Shown: piece by piece, positions 6,728-13,429 of the stretch
Position numbering within the stretch: the stretch's first letter is position 1
Layout: each line of letters begins with the position of its first letter
Origin: a virus
DNA length: 26,153 nt
Virus record (IMG/VR): IMGVR_UViG_3300042892_000208
Span: 1-26,153 of that record
Direction: 5' to 3' (one strand)
The notes under the pieces: generated by a model
What the model was told of the DNA's origin: nothing
The model's input: the letters and a program-made list of their open reading frames with translations, nothing else
Database searches by the model: none
Position numbers and translations under genes: made by a program

Positions 6728-7151
6728 TATGAATCCACCTGTTATTTACTAAAAATCCCCATTCACGTTTCTGAGGACCGGGCATAAACAATGTCCATGC
6801 AGTTACGCTAGGATCAAGCTCAATACGATGATAGCTGTTAGCCCTACATATACGAAAATGGCCGGGTCCTCGCCATTTACATATCTCATTAAATTTACAA
6901 CCCTGTTTGTCAAATTGAGGAGTCCATTCATAATATCCACCTTTAAGAATTAGTGTTGCATAGGGCCAAGGATGATCGTGTACGTCATCCGGATCTGATT
7001 TAAGAAATTTATGAATAAAAACATTAAACGGAAACCAATCTCTATCTTTTAGAAAAACGTAATACCTTTCAAGATATGGTTGATCGTTTACACGATCCAT
7101 TATAATTCTTTTACGTTCTAATCTTTCTAAAAAATCAAGAAACCATTTCAT
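6684..7151 (-). CDS. cupin-fold protein, 155 aa
   Basis: The cupin metal motif is visible as H58-D-H60 followed by a glycine turn and E75 (HDHPWPYATLILKGGYYE), with a second motif at S-Y-H108-RIEL and a WTLFMPGP strand. Such small cupins bind a metal and may be isomerases, dioxygenases or sugar-binding proteins; the substrate is unknown. I start at ATG 7151, which overlaps the upstream stop as ATGA and has AGGA eight bases before it; the ATG at 7157 is too close to that AGGA. It lies among nucleotide and DNA-modification genes, but a link is only inference. Confidence 0.7.
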   Translation of the reverse strand: MKWFLDFLERLERKRIIMDRVNDQPYLERYYVFLKDRDWFPFNVFIHKFLKSDPDDVHDHPWPYATLILKGGYYEWTPQFDKQGCKFNEICKWRGPGHFRICRANSYHRIELDPSVTAWTLFMPGPQKREWGFLVNNRWIHNETYLSERAKNARN

Positions 7152-7363
7152 TTGCATGTTCCTAAGAAATCATCTAATCTTTTTGCAGCCTCGTCGAAGT
7201 CTACAGCCCAAACTTTTGCTTCAATTTGGTTATCAATAATACTCATATCAAAAGGAACAACGCCATTAAACCTAAAGTTATCTGGGACCTCAGTAGTAAC
7301 AGTAAACTCGTGCAGGTTCTTTGCCCTAAAAATAAGATTATTTGCCATATCTACTGAGTTCAT
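7148..7363 (-). CDS. small hypothetical protein, 71 aa
   Basis: Begins MNSVDMANNLIFRAKNL at ATG 7363, with AAAGGA five bases upstream supporting that start. The middle is beta-rich (FTVTTEVPDNFRFNG) and the end is an acidic helix (FDEAAKRLDDFLG). No catalytic, membrane or DNA-binding motif is evident. Its stop overlaps the cupin start, so they are probably co-translated. Function unknown. Confidence 0.6.
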   Translation of the reverse strand: MNSVDMANNLIFRAKNLHEFTVTTEVPDNFRFNGVVPFDMSIIDNQIEAKVWAVDFDEAAKRLDDFLGTCK

Positions 7364-7379
7364 AGTAATCCTTTAGTTA

Positions 7380-7601
7380 TTACACAAAATCGTATGTTCG
7401 TTCAAAAATAGGACCGTCGCAGATATAAAGTTCACCGTCGATGCCCTTCATAAGATAGTCGCCGGGATTACCTTGTTTGTAATTACCTTCTAGAGTATTG
7501 ACTCGAAATTCCTCATCAATCTTTTTAGCATGTACTACAATGGGTCGCTTTACACAAGCACCCATGTCTTCTACTTGTTCAAATGTATCAAATGTTTTCA
7601 T
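7380..7601 (-). CDS. conserved small phage/bacterial protein with PGDYL-DGELY motif, 73 aa
   Basis: The C-terminal two thirds (KRPIVVHAKKIDEEF, then GNPGDYLMKGIDGELYICD, then FERTY) match a widespread small domain in phages and bacteria, recognisable by a P-G-D-Y/W-L-x-x-G-x-D-G-E-L-Y signature. Its function is not known to me. It starts at ATG 7601, overlapping the stop of the 38-aa gene upstream as ATGA. Confidence 0.65.
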   Translation of the reverse strand: MKTFDTFEQVEDMGACVKRPIVVHAKKIDEEFRVNTLEGNYKQGNPGDYLMKGIDGELYICDGPIFERTYDFV

Positions 7602-7714
7602 ACTAGTTCCTTAATAAAGTATTTTGATGCAGGATATTTTGCCTGCAACCACTCTAATAGGCCCTCTTCAACTGGCAAGCGAACGCTATCAAATTTGTTG
7701 GTAATATATTTCAT
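7598..7714 (-). CDS. very small phage gene, 38 aa
   Basis: Begins MKYITNKFDSVRLPVEEG and ends FIKELV. It is too short for a default ORF cutoff but well supported: AGGAG lies seven bases before the ATG at 7714, its stop overlaps the next start as ATGA, and it fills what would otherwise be a 123-base gap in a fully packed region. The sequence is amphipathic and contains EEGLLEWLQAKYP. Function unknown. Confidence 0.6.
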   Translation of the reverse strand: MKYITNKFDSVRLPVEEGLLEWLQAKYPASKYFIKELV

Positions 7715-7724
7715 TCTTTAACTC

Positions 7725-8273
7725 CTAGTGTATTTCTATATTGCCGGCCAATACAATTCGCTCGTCTTGGGACATGCACTCGGGCACCCCGTGATCTATC
7801 CACCCTGGGAATATGATCAGCATACCTTCTGTAGGAGTAATATTGTGATCAATTGATTTAAACTGCAAAGGGGTAGGTGGCTCATCCATCTTTAAATAAT
7901 AACAAAAACTAAATGCCGAAGCAAAGTGATTATGCGGGTTAGCATAATCACCGGTGTGATAGATAGCACCCCATAACGAACTAATTGAATACGAATAGGG
8001 TGGCTGGCGACTGTAATCAATAGGTTTAAGTAACTGAGTGATACTGTCCACTACGCCAACCCGCAGAAGATCAAAGAATTGGTTGTAGGGCGCCGCTTGA
8101 TGATCAATAGGCAAGAGCCATTCGGTCATGTCTGCTTTAATATTAGTTTTCCTGCCCTGCTTATCGCCCTGGATTCGTATTAGATCAATCAGAGCAGCGT
8201 TAACTGTGTCAGCGTTTTCTAATGTGTACGTGTTGATTAGACGTGTGGTGTCAAACATCAGCTTATCGTTCAT
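7725..8273 (-). CDS. 2OG-Fe(II) oxygenase-like protein, 182 aa
   Basis: The double-stranded beta-helix motifs of phage 2-oxoglutarate/Fe(II) oxygenases are visible: NPHNH (H114/H116), a distal H161 in WIDHGVPE, and R172 in ERIVLAGNI, which would hold 2OG. A W-G-A-I-Y-H segment precedes the metal site. I start at ATG 8273 because GGAG lies six bases upstream; the ATG at 8285 has no ribosome site. Such enzymes hydroxylate proteins or nucleobases. It directly follows folE and could act on DNA bases or cofactors, but the substrate is unknown. Confidence 0.72.
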   Translation of the reverse strand: MNDKLMFDTTRLINTYTLENADTVNAALIDLIRIQGDKQGRKTNIKADMTEWLLPIDHQAAPYNQFFDLLRVGVVDSITQLLKPIDYSRQPPYSYSISSLWGAIYHTGDYANPHNHFASAFSFCYYLKMDEPPTPLQFKSIDHNITPTEGMLIIFPGWIDHGVPECMSQDERIVLAGNIEIH

Positions 8274-8286
8274 TCTTCGCTCCATT

Positions 8287-9030
8287 TTATCGCTTGTTAG
8301 ATTCTTGAAGACTCAGTGTATCAAAAAACTCTTTCTTAGTGCCAGCATCGTTGGTGAACGCACCTTTAAGTACTGTAGTAGTTGTTGAACTATCGTGGGC
8401 CATTATTCCCCTGTTCTCACAGCACCCGTGAGTCATTCTTAAATAAACACCTACGTTTTCTGAATCTGTTGCTTTTGAAATTTCACGAGCAATGTCGTTG
8501 CACAATTCTTCCTGTAGCGTACCACGACGAGAACACCACTGAGCAATACGAGTGTACTTGCTAAGGCCAATGAGCTTTTGAGCGGCAATAATCCCGATAT
8601 AAGCAACGCCACTGACAGGTTGGTGATGATGACTGCACATACTGCGAAGCTCACTACGTACCACAAGCATTCCTTCGTATCGGTCCTGCGAATCGTTCGG
8701 GAATGCTGTAGCGTCTGGTGCTGGTTCATATCTTCCTTCCATTATTTCGTTAAAATACATTTTAGCAAGGCGTCGTGCTGTACCCTTGCTGTTAGGATCG
8801 TTTTCGCGATCAATAAGTAATCGATCAAGTACTAGTTCAAATGCTTCTGCGGCTTCGTCGATGAGTTGCTCTTTGTTATGATCGTTAACATATTCACTAA
8901 TGTTATCGCCTGCCCAGAAGCGTTTGTTGTCGCGTCTCATCTTTGCGCGAAGGTAGTTTCCTAGATACTTTTCTTCCTGGTATCCGCCATCGCCTGCCAT
9001 TGCGTCCAGGCCTGTTTCTTTATTTGTCAA
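8287..9030 (-). CDS. folE: GTP cyclohydrolase I
   Basis: A 247-aa FolE, converting GTP to dihydroneopterin triphosphate, the first step toward folate and 7-deazaguanines. The core SMCSHHHQPVSGVAYIG, IGLSKYTRIAQWCSRR and MTHGCCENRG is diagnostic; zinc ligands are expected at C132, H135 and C203. The start is a TTG at 9030 with GGAGA eight bases upstream; the next ATG (9000) has no ribosome site. A consensus promoter lies just upstream, the strongest in the window. With QueD-like, QueE and DpdA it likely feeds deazaguanine synthesis, although a folate role is possible. Confidence 0.9.
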   Translation of the reverse strand: MTNKETGLDAMAGDGGYQEEKYLGNYLRAKMRRDNKRFWAGDNISEYVNDHNKEQLIDEAAEAFELVLDRLLIDRENDPNSKGTARRLAKMYFNEIMEGRYEPAPDATAFPNDSQDRYEGMLVVRSELRSMCSHHHQPVSGVAYIGIIAAQKLIGLSKYTRIAQWCSRRGTLQEELCNDIAREISKATDSENVGVYLRMTHGCCENRGIMAHDSSTTTTVLKGAFTNDAGTKKEFFDTLSLQESNKR

Positions 9031-9070
9031 TTTATATTCTCCGAGTTAATGACGTGGATGTCTTTGTACT

Positions 9071-9099
9071 ATAATATAGGTTTATTTAGGTTTTGTCAA
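9071..9099 (-). promoter_or_regulatory. consensus sigma70 promoter TTGACA-17-TATTAT
   Basis: The minus strand reads TTGACA at 9099-9094, a 17-base spacer, then TATTAT at 9076-9071. The -35 is a perfect consensus and the -10 differs at one base. It lies in the 87-base gap upstream of folE, leaving a leader of about 34 bases that contains the GGAGA site. A host-type promoter suggests early or middle transcription of folE and the genes after it. Confidence 0.8.
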
Positions 9100-9117
9100 G
9101 TAGTTTAAGAAAATATT

Positions 9118-9738
9118 TCATTTTATTGACAATGATGCTTCTCGAAAGCCAAGATTTCCTTTAACGAACACGTTAAATGCAATAGAAATTCTATCATCCT
9201 TGGAATTGTTTATTTCCACTGAATGCATTAGATTTGAAGGAAATATAATTATTTGATTTTCGATTGGAGCAATAGACCATGTATCACAATTAAAAATATT
9301 CCATTCTGCAAATCCTAATTGTAATGTAGGAGAAGAAATATTTAAATATTTTTGATATTTATGAAATGTAATCCGCCCGGTATCTTCTGCTGCCTTTATA
9401 TATAACACTCCTGAAAACAACGAATTGCTATGAGTATGTTCTTTTGCAAACCCCTCCGGCAAAAATTTAACAGCCCACGAAGTTGTTATATAAAATTCTA
9501 CTTCGGGTTTAAATTTTAAAAGATTATAAGCATAATCATCAAATGCGTTGAGAATTTTATTTCTAATTTCTAAACACCTAGGGTCATCTAATAATGTAAC
9601 ACTTTCAGTAATAAACCCGTTGTTATCAGACATCGGGTAAAACTCTAAATCTAAAATGTAGTTAACACTTTTAGATGATAGTGGGGCTATATCAGATGTG
9701 TAAAGAGGAACACCAAATAAAGAGGAAGCTGAAGGCAT
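9118..9738 (-). CDS. 2OG-Fe(II) oxygenase superfamily protein, 206 aa
   Basis: Matches the small phage family often annotated as putative 2OG-Fe(II) oxygenase (TIGR02466-like). Metal-site candidates are H101-x-H103 in KEHTHSNSLFSGVLYI and H172 in NLMHSVEINN, with R183 in DDRISIAFN for 2OG. N-terminal LFGVPLYTSD is also typical. The weak GAG eight bases before ATG 9738 is the only ribosome signal. It is the last gene before the folE promoter. Unrelated in sequence detail to the oxygenase at 7725-8273 apart from the fold. The substrate is unknown. Confidence 0.8.
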   Translation of the reverse strand: MPSASSLFGVPLYTSDIAPLSSKSVNYILDLEFYPMSDNNGFITESVTLLDDPRCLEIRNKILNAFDDYAYNLLKFKPEVEFYITTSWAVKFLPEGFAKEHTHSNSLFSGVLYIKAAEDTGRITFHKYQKYLNISSPTLQLGFAEWNIFNCDTWSIAPIENQIIIFPSNLMHSVEINNSKDDRISIAFNVFVKGNLGFREASLSIK

Positions 9739-9754
9739 AGGTTATACTCTATAG

Positions 9755-10855
9755 TTATGTTAACATCTTTAATAGTTTATTACAACTAAAGAATTGTTTT
9801 GTTAATGTATCTACTTGTTTATTTAGGCTAGGTAAGAATTTTTCATAATTATTCATATACTGAATAATCTTAGCACACACTTCTGGCCTATGTGCCTCGT
9901 ATGCACCATAGCTTTCAGTCCATTCGCTAGGATACTTAAATGCATCAAAAGCCATTTCACTGTAACTTAGTCTATCTGGCACCATAGGAATAGCATTGAC
10001 AATAGCACCTTCATACCAACTGATGCCTAGAGTTTCTTGTAAGTTAGCACTGAACACTAGTTTAGCTTCACCTAACAAATTATGATATTCATTTTTAGTT
10101 AGTTGCTGATCTTGACAAACAACAAATTCATATTGCGGCAAGTGTTCTTTTAAGTCACGGAAGATTTCTACCTGCTTCTCAGGAGCAACACGATGAGGAA
10201 ACAAGATAAGATCACGCTTGGGCATGTTTTTGTACATTGCCAGGGTGTCCTGCATATATTCCATGGGCCATCCTGTGCGAACAAACTTAGGATACTCTCC
10301 GCTTAGGATTTCTTCAAGTTCCTCCTCGTACCAAGGATTTTCTACACTATGTCCATTATTTAATAGTTCCCTATGAAACATTTCTATATGAAAGTCAGTG
10401 GCAAAGTAATTGTGATCAAAGGCAGAAAAGAATGATTTTTCTGCATTACGCACCCACGGCTTATTGCCAACGAGACGTCCGAGAAAGTCTTGAGGATCAT
10501 AACTACCAGCATGCCATAGGCCGTGTGTGATTACTGGAATGCCCAGTAGCTCACTCATATACTTTAAGTTTATAATGCCTGGATGCCAAGCGTCAGTAAA
10601 AATAAAGTGGTCGCCGGGACAAACGGATCCGCTGCAAAATAACCGACCCATCTGTTCAACCTGACTAGCCTTGTAGATATTAGTGCCGCCAAAATTAAGA
10701 AAGGCGCCAGGAGTAGTGGCACTAGGAATGTCCGTAGGACCAGAGATAACTTGAACATTGTGTCCTGCTTTTTGTAAGAGAGTAGGTACATGAGTCTTCC
10801 ATTGACCTGTGTACCTTGTCTCAACTGACTCTAAATCAACGAGAAAAATTGTCAT
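9755..10855 (-). CDS. GT-B glycosyltransferase (GT4-like), 366 aa
   Basis: The sequence has the two-domain layout of GT-B enzymes. N-terminal MTIFLVDLESVETRYTGQWK and a GHNVQVIS strand form the acceptor side. The C-terminal half has LFPHRVAPEKQVEIF, then the E-x7-E donor-site pattern in QETLGISWYEGA and VPDRLSYSEM. The longer ATG-started frame (10984) adds 43 threonine-rich residues that only shadow the upstream gene, so I use ATG 10855, which overlaps that gene by 20 bases. It transfers a sugar from a nucleotide donor; the acceptor could be DNA, lipopolysaccharide or protein. Position among base-modification genes makes DNA possible. Confidence 0.78.
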   Translation of the reverse strand: MTIFLVDLESVETRYTGQWKTHVPTLLQKAGHNVQVISGPTDIPSATTPGAFLNFGGTNIYKASQVEQMGRLFCSGSVCPGDHFIFTDAWHPGIINLKYMSELLGIPVITHGLWHAGSYDPQDFLGRLVGNKPWVRNAEKSFFSAFDHNYFATDFHIEMFHRELLNNGHSVENPWYEEELEEILSGEYPKFVRTGWPMEYMQDTLAMYKNMPKRDLILFPHRVAPEKQVEIFRDLKEHLPQYEFVVCQDQQLTKNEYHNLLGEAKLVFSANLQETLGISWYEGAIVNAIPMVPDRLSYSEMAFDAFKYPSEWTESYGAYEAHRPEVCAKIIQYMNNYEKFLPSLNKQVDTLTKQFFSCNKLLKMLT

Positions 10856-11090
10856 TGCGCTGACGATAGTTGTTGTTGCCACTGCGATTGTATTCACCTC
10901 GTGGCTTACGTGGTCGTGTGCTGTAGTAGTAGTTGTTCCATACTTGGCTATCTCTATTGTAGAGATTAGCCTCATTAAAGTCACACAGTTCGAATCGACA
11001 AAAATCGTGAAACTTTTCTAGATCATCAAAGATTTTAACAATCTCAGGTTTAGCTTCCCAATAGTTAACATCGCGATAGTTCTTAGCCAT
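10836..11090 (-). CDS. conserved small phage protein with Arg/Asn-rich tail, 84 aa
   Basis: Residues 1-50 (MAKNYRDVNYWEAKPEIVKIFDDLEKFHDFCRFELCDFNEANLYN in part) are acidic and helical, of a type I recall in T4-like cyanophages. The tail, RPRKPRGEYNRSGNNNYRQRN, is basic and low-complexity and could bind nucleic acid. AAGGA precedes the ATG at 11090. It overlaps the glycosyltransferase start by 20 bases. Function unknown. Confidence 0.65.
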   Translation of the reverse strand: MAKNYRDVNYWEAKPEIVKIFDDLEKFHDFCRFELCDFNEANLYNRDSQVWNNYYYSTRPRKPRGEYNRSGNNNYRQRNDNFSR

Positions 11091-11101
11091 TATAGCTTTC
11101 C

Positions 11102-11491
11102 TTAATATTTAATAAATGAACCATTTTCTCCGTCTTCGGAGACCTCAATCCAAACCTCACGGTTGGGATACTTTGCAGAGATAGCGTCAAACAAATCGCC
11201 TGACATCATCTCACAACTCTTAAAGTCTAAACTTAGTGTAGCATCTTTATAAAGATTTAGCAACCATCGTTTGAACTGAATAAACTCAATATCACGATCA
11301 TCGTGGGTAACACCAATCCACACTTTAAAGTGAAAGATGTGACGATGTGGATAGCCTAGAAAACTCACATCATACTCGTCACCTGTTGCTAGGTTAGGAT
11401 CTGTAAGTGCGGCTGGATATTTGTGCATACCTTCTTTCTGGAAGGTAACCCAAATCATTTTATTAGGACGAATGTCTTGTCGAATAATCAT
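11102..11491 (-). CDS. QueD / 6-pyruvoyl-tetrahydropterin synthase-like protein, 129 aa
   Basis: Length and motif order fit the T-fold QueD/PTPS family. H23 in FQKEGMHKYPAA and H49-R-H51 in YPHRHIFHF could be the three zinc ligands. THDDRDIEFIQFKRWL mirrors the DF-x-x-LK segment, and SCEMMSGDLFDAI followed by VWIEVSEDG mirrors the C-terminal PT-x-EN and V-x-E parts. The usual catalytic Cys before the HGH motif is not visible, so the reaction may differ. QueD makes 6-carboxytetrahydropterin, the QueE substrate. Overlaps its upstream neighbour by 4 bases. Homology is inferred by eye and is divergent. Confidence 0.5.
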   Translation of the reverse strand: MIIRQDIRPNKMIWVTFQKEGMHKYPAALTDPNLATGDEYDVSFLGYPHRHIFHFKVWIGVTHDDRDIEFIQFKRWLLNLYKDATLSLDFKSCEMMSGDLFDAISAKYPNREVWIEVSEDGENGSFIKY

Positions 11492-11691
11492 TCTGTTAAA
11501 GCCTTTGAAACAGAGTTAATATCATTTTGATCCATAAAGAATTCATAGATAGATTCGCTATCAATCTTACCTTCTTTGTCTTTAGTTGCCTGAATAAAAT
11601 TCACAGCAAACAATCCTTTGGGACTTTGACATTCCCATTTTTTAACACGCAGTTGAAAACCTGCTGTGTCTTTAAGGATAACTTCTTTCAT
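11488..11691 (-). CDS. small conserved phage protein, 67 aa
   Basis: Begins MKEVILKDTAGFQLRVKKWE, a beta-hairpin-like start, with a helix at the end (DQNDINSVSKALTE). It has no cysteine cluster, membrane segment or catalytic motif. It overlaps both neighbours by 4 bases (ATGA), placing it in the string that holds the QueD-like protein. Function unknown. Confidence 0.6.
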   Translation of the reverse strand: MKEVILKDTAGFQLRVKKWECQSPKGLFAVNFIQATKDKEGKIDSESIYEFFMDQNDINSVSKALTE

Positions 11692-12092
11692 CTTAAACTC
11701 TCCATAGTGATAATTTTTGCTAGTTCTTCACCGAGATCTTTGTCGTCTGTGACCACGTGTAAGCTGTGTCTATGATCATCCTTTTGACGATCATATTTGG
11801 TAGTTTCAATAATAGTTCCACCGGCTGCACCGTATATGTTTAATCGAAATCCCTGTGACTGAATATTTGGGCCGTCACTATCGACGCTGATAGCATTACC
11901 ATACTCGAGTTCGTCAGTGTCGTCCATTAACCATTTACGAAGTTTTTGTTTAAATGTTAATTTCATAGGTTTTTCTTCTGTATACGGGTTTGATCTAATT
12001 CTTTGTTTAAGAACTGCTGAGGATTTATTCAACGCACGTTGTAATCGATGGATAGACTTTGCAGTTGAGGCATATTGCCCAATATTACTCAT
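11688..12092 (-). CDS. conserved T4-like phage protein, 134 aa
   Basis: The C-terminal 92 residues starting at MKLTFKQKLRKWL carry a pattern I recall from T4-like phage unknowns: a short basic helix, an FRLNIYGAAGGTIIET strand pair, YDRQKDD, and an IITMESLR ending. The N-terminal 42 residues are a basic helix. I keep the ATG at 12092 because it overlaps the upstream stop as ATGA; an inner ATG at 11966 could also be used, giving 92 aa. No catalytic motif. Function unknown. Confidence 0.62.
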   Translation of the reverse strand: MSNIGQYASTAKSIHRLQRALNKSSAVLKQRIRSNPYTEEKPMKLTFKQKLRKWLMDDTDELEYGNAISVDSDGPNIQSQGFRLNIYGAAGGTIIETTKYDRQKDDHRHSLHVVTDDKDLGEELAKIITMESLR

Positions 12093-12622
12093 TTTATAAT
12101 CTCATCTTTGCCATATTGATCCCAACTAGTAAACTTATCTCTACCAAGTAGGTCGTGGAGGTTATGACACCACACTCCGGGATTAGTTGCTTTAAAATCT
12201 TTATCGTCTATCTTTATTGTAGCATTATATCCCAGCTGTTGTAAATAGGGCAGTTTAACCGAAATCTGCGGAATAAACTGACGCTTCTCTACAAGACCGC
12301 TTTCCAATAAGCCTTCAACTTGTGCTAGATCTAGATCCAGCGTACACCAAAAATCTTCGTCGGCATCTAGACAAACATAGATCATATCTTCCCATAGACG
12401 CCATTGTTCTGCATTGTTGATTTCTAATTTAGGAAAACTTTGATTAGCACCAAAGTAGATATGAGTACATTTATGGTCACGAGCAAGTTCCATAATTACA
12501 TAGGCATCGTGTACACCTGTTACAAACAGAGTTTTCATTCCATATGCAGGGGTCTTTTCGATCTCAATGCCTGTAAAAAATGTAATGCTATCTGCAACAC
12601 CCGATTCGTAATTTCTTTTCAT
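12089..12622 (-). CDS. conserved marine T4-like phage protein of unknown function, 177 aa
   Basis: Recognisable from SITFFTGIEIEKTPAYGMKT, THIYFGANQSF, QISVKLPYLQQLGYNATIKIDDKDF and NPGVWCHNLHDL. I recall this set of motifs as strongly conserved in T4-like cyanophages but without known function. The alternating strand/helix pattern (TLFVTG, THIYFGA, FWCTLDLD, QISVKL) suggests an alpha/beta, perhaps barrel-like, enzyme. It lies between the QueD-like gene and dpdA, in a run of ATGA overlaps, so a role in that pathway is possible but only inferred. Confidence 0.7.
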   Translation of the reverse strand: MKRNYESGVADSITFFTGIEIEKTPAYGMKTLFVTGVHDAYVIMELARDHKCTHIYFGANQSFPKLEINNAEQWRLWEDMIYVCLDADEDFWCTLDLDLAQVEGLLESGLVEKRQFIPQISVKLPYLQQLGYNATIKIDDKDFKATNPGVWCHNLHDLLGRDKFTSWDQYGKDEIIK

Positions 12623-13026
12623 ACTGTTTGTTTTCTTTGTTGACGCTCTGCTTCGTGATGATCACACAGAGTTTTAATCCACCCACCATCTCTTCTTTTA
12701 CCCGGCGAGCCACATTCTTCACAACTAGCATCTGCCCACGCTTCTGCCATACGAACCATTCCATTAATATATTCGTCGCCGCCATCATAGTAGAAACGTA
12801 GTCCGCCAAACTTCTCTTTAATCTGTGCCACTGTTACCTGTGGCACTACTTCTAACTGTTTGTTTTTCCAATCAATGTGATGCTGAATATTAGAGCACAG
12901 TTTTTCTAGAATAGGCCACCAACCTTCACCGCAGGCAAATCCGCCATACTTGCCGCTAAACATCTTTGGAAAACGTTCTTCCATCTGTTTAGCAAATGCA
13001 TTGTATTTTTCAAATTCGTCACTCAT
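12619..13026 (-). CDS. conserved zinc-ribbon-like phage protein, 135 aa
   Basis: Conserved features are CGEGWWPILEKLC near 32-44, IKEKFGGLRFYYDGGDE near 69-84, and a C-terminal CEECGSPGK...GWIKTLCDHH, with C102, C105, C121 and H123/H124 as possible zinc ligands. Proteins with these features are common in tailed phages and have no known function to me. Its stop overlaps the next gene as ATGA. The zinc site suggests nucleic-acid or protein binding; nothing more can be said. Confidence 0.68.
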   Translation of the reverse strand: MSDEFEKYNAFAKQMEERFPKMFSGKYGGFACGEGWWPILEKLCSNIQHHIDWKNKQLEVVPQVTVAQIKEKFGGLRFYYDGGDEYINGMVRMAEAWADASCEECGSPGKRRDGGWIKTLCDHHEAERQQRKQTV

Positions 13027-13214
13027 TACCAGTTACTCACGTCAGTATTGTCAACTTTAACTTCCTTGCCCAATAGTTCAAATTGAACTGTTGTGGTAGG
13101 CCCAATGCCGCTAGAGTGTTCCTCAACAATTTCAAATTGAGGAATCTCCGGAAAACGATTAGCAATATCTGCCAATGTTTTAATCTGTGTCTGTGTTAGT
13201 ATATATTTTTTCAT
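13026..13214 (-). CDS. small hypothetical protein, 62 aa
   Basis: Begins MKKYILTQTQIKTLADIANR, a basic helix, followed by beta-like segments (FEIVEEHSSGIGPTTTVQF). There are no cysteines and no membrane segment. It overlaps its upstream neighbour by 4 bases and abuts the next gene, so it is co-transcribed with the zinc-ribbon gene. Function unknown. Confidence 0.6.
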   Translation of the reverse strand: MKKYILTQTQIKTLADIANRFPEIPQFEIVEEHSSGIGPTTTVQFELLGKEVKVDNTDVSNW

Positions 13215-13420
13215 CGTTCGTCATCAAAATCGACAGTTTCGTGATCGTGTTCCCATTGCTTACGTCTTAGTATAGCAAGTTCATCTCTTAAAAGCAACCT
13301 CTGTTTCTTCAATTCTTGCATTTTCATATCTTCAAACAGTCCATTCTTTTCTAGTGTATCGATTTTTTGGTCCAATACTCTATGAGATTCCTCTAAATGT
13401 TTAATTCTGTTTTCGTACAT
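13211..13420 (-). CDS. DUF465/YdcH-like coiled-coil protein, 69 aa
   Basis: Residues 4-58 form a two-helix coil: RIKHLEESHRVLDQKIDTLE, then MKMQELKKQRLLLRDELAIL. This is the pattern of the DUF465 (YdcH) family, found in bacteria and many phages. The tail is acidic. AAGGAG lies about five bases before the ATG at 13420. Family function is not established. Confidence 0.7.
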   Translation of the reverse strand: MYENRIKHLEESHRVLDQKIDTLEKNGLFEDMKMQELKKQRLLLRDELAILRRKQWEHDHETVDFDDER

Positions 13421-13429
13421 AGTTACTCC

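Noticed and set aside
8451-8729. A 92-codon hydrophobic minus-strand frame inside folE
   Set aside because: It is out of frame within the conserved core of GTP cyclohydrolase; its apparent membrane segment is a by-product of that coding sequence.
9355-9362. CATAAATA late-type box on the minus strand
   Set aside because: It is deep inside the 206-aa oxygenase-like gene, far from any start; such boxes arise by chance in AT-rich DNA.
10856-10984. 43-residue N-terminal extension of the glycosyltransferase
   Set aside because: It is threonine-rich, overlaps the upstream conserved gene completely, and the GT-B fold starts naturally at MTIFLVDLE.
10985-10998. gttcgaatc resembling a tRNA T-loop
   Set aside because: It lies within the coding frame of the 84-aa gene (RFELCDF), and no acceptor or anticodon stem can be drawn around it.
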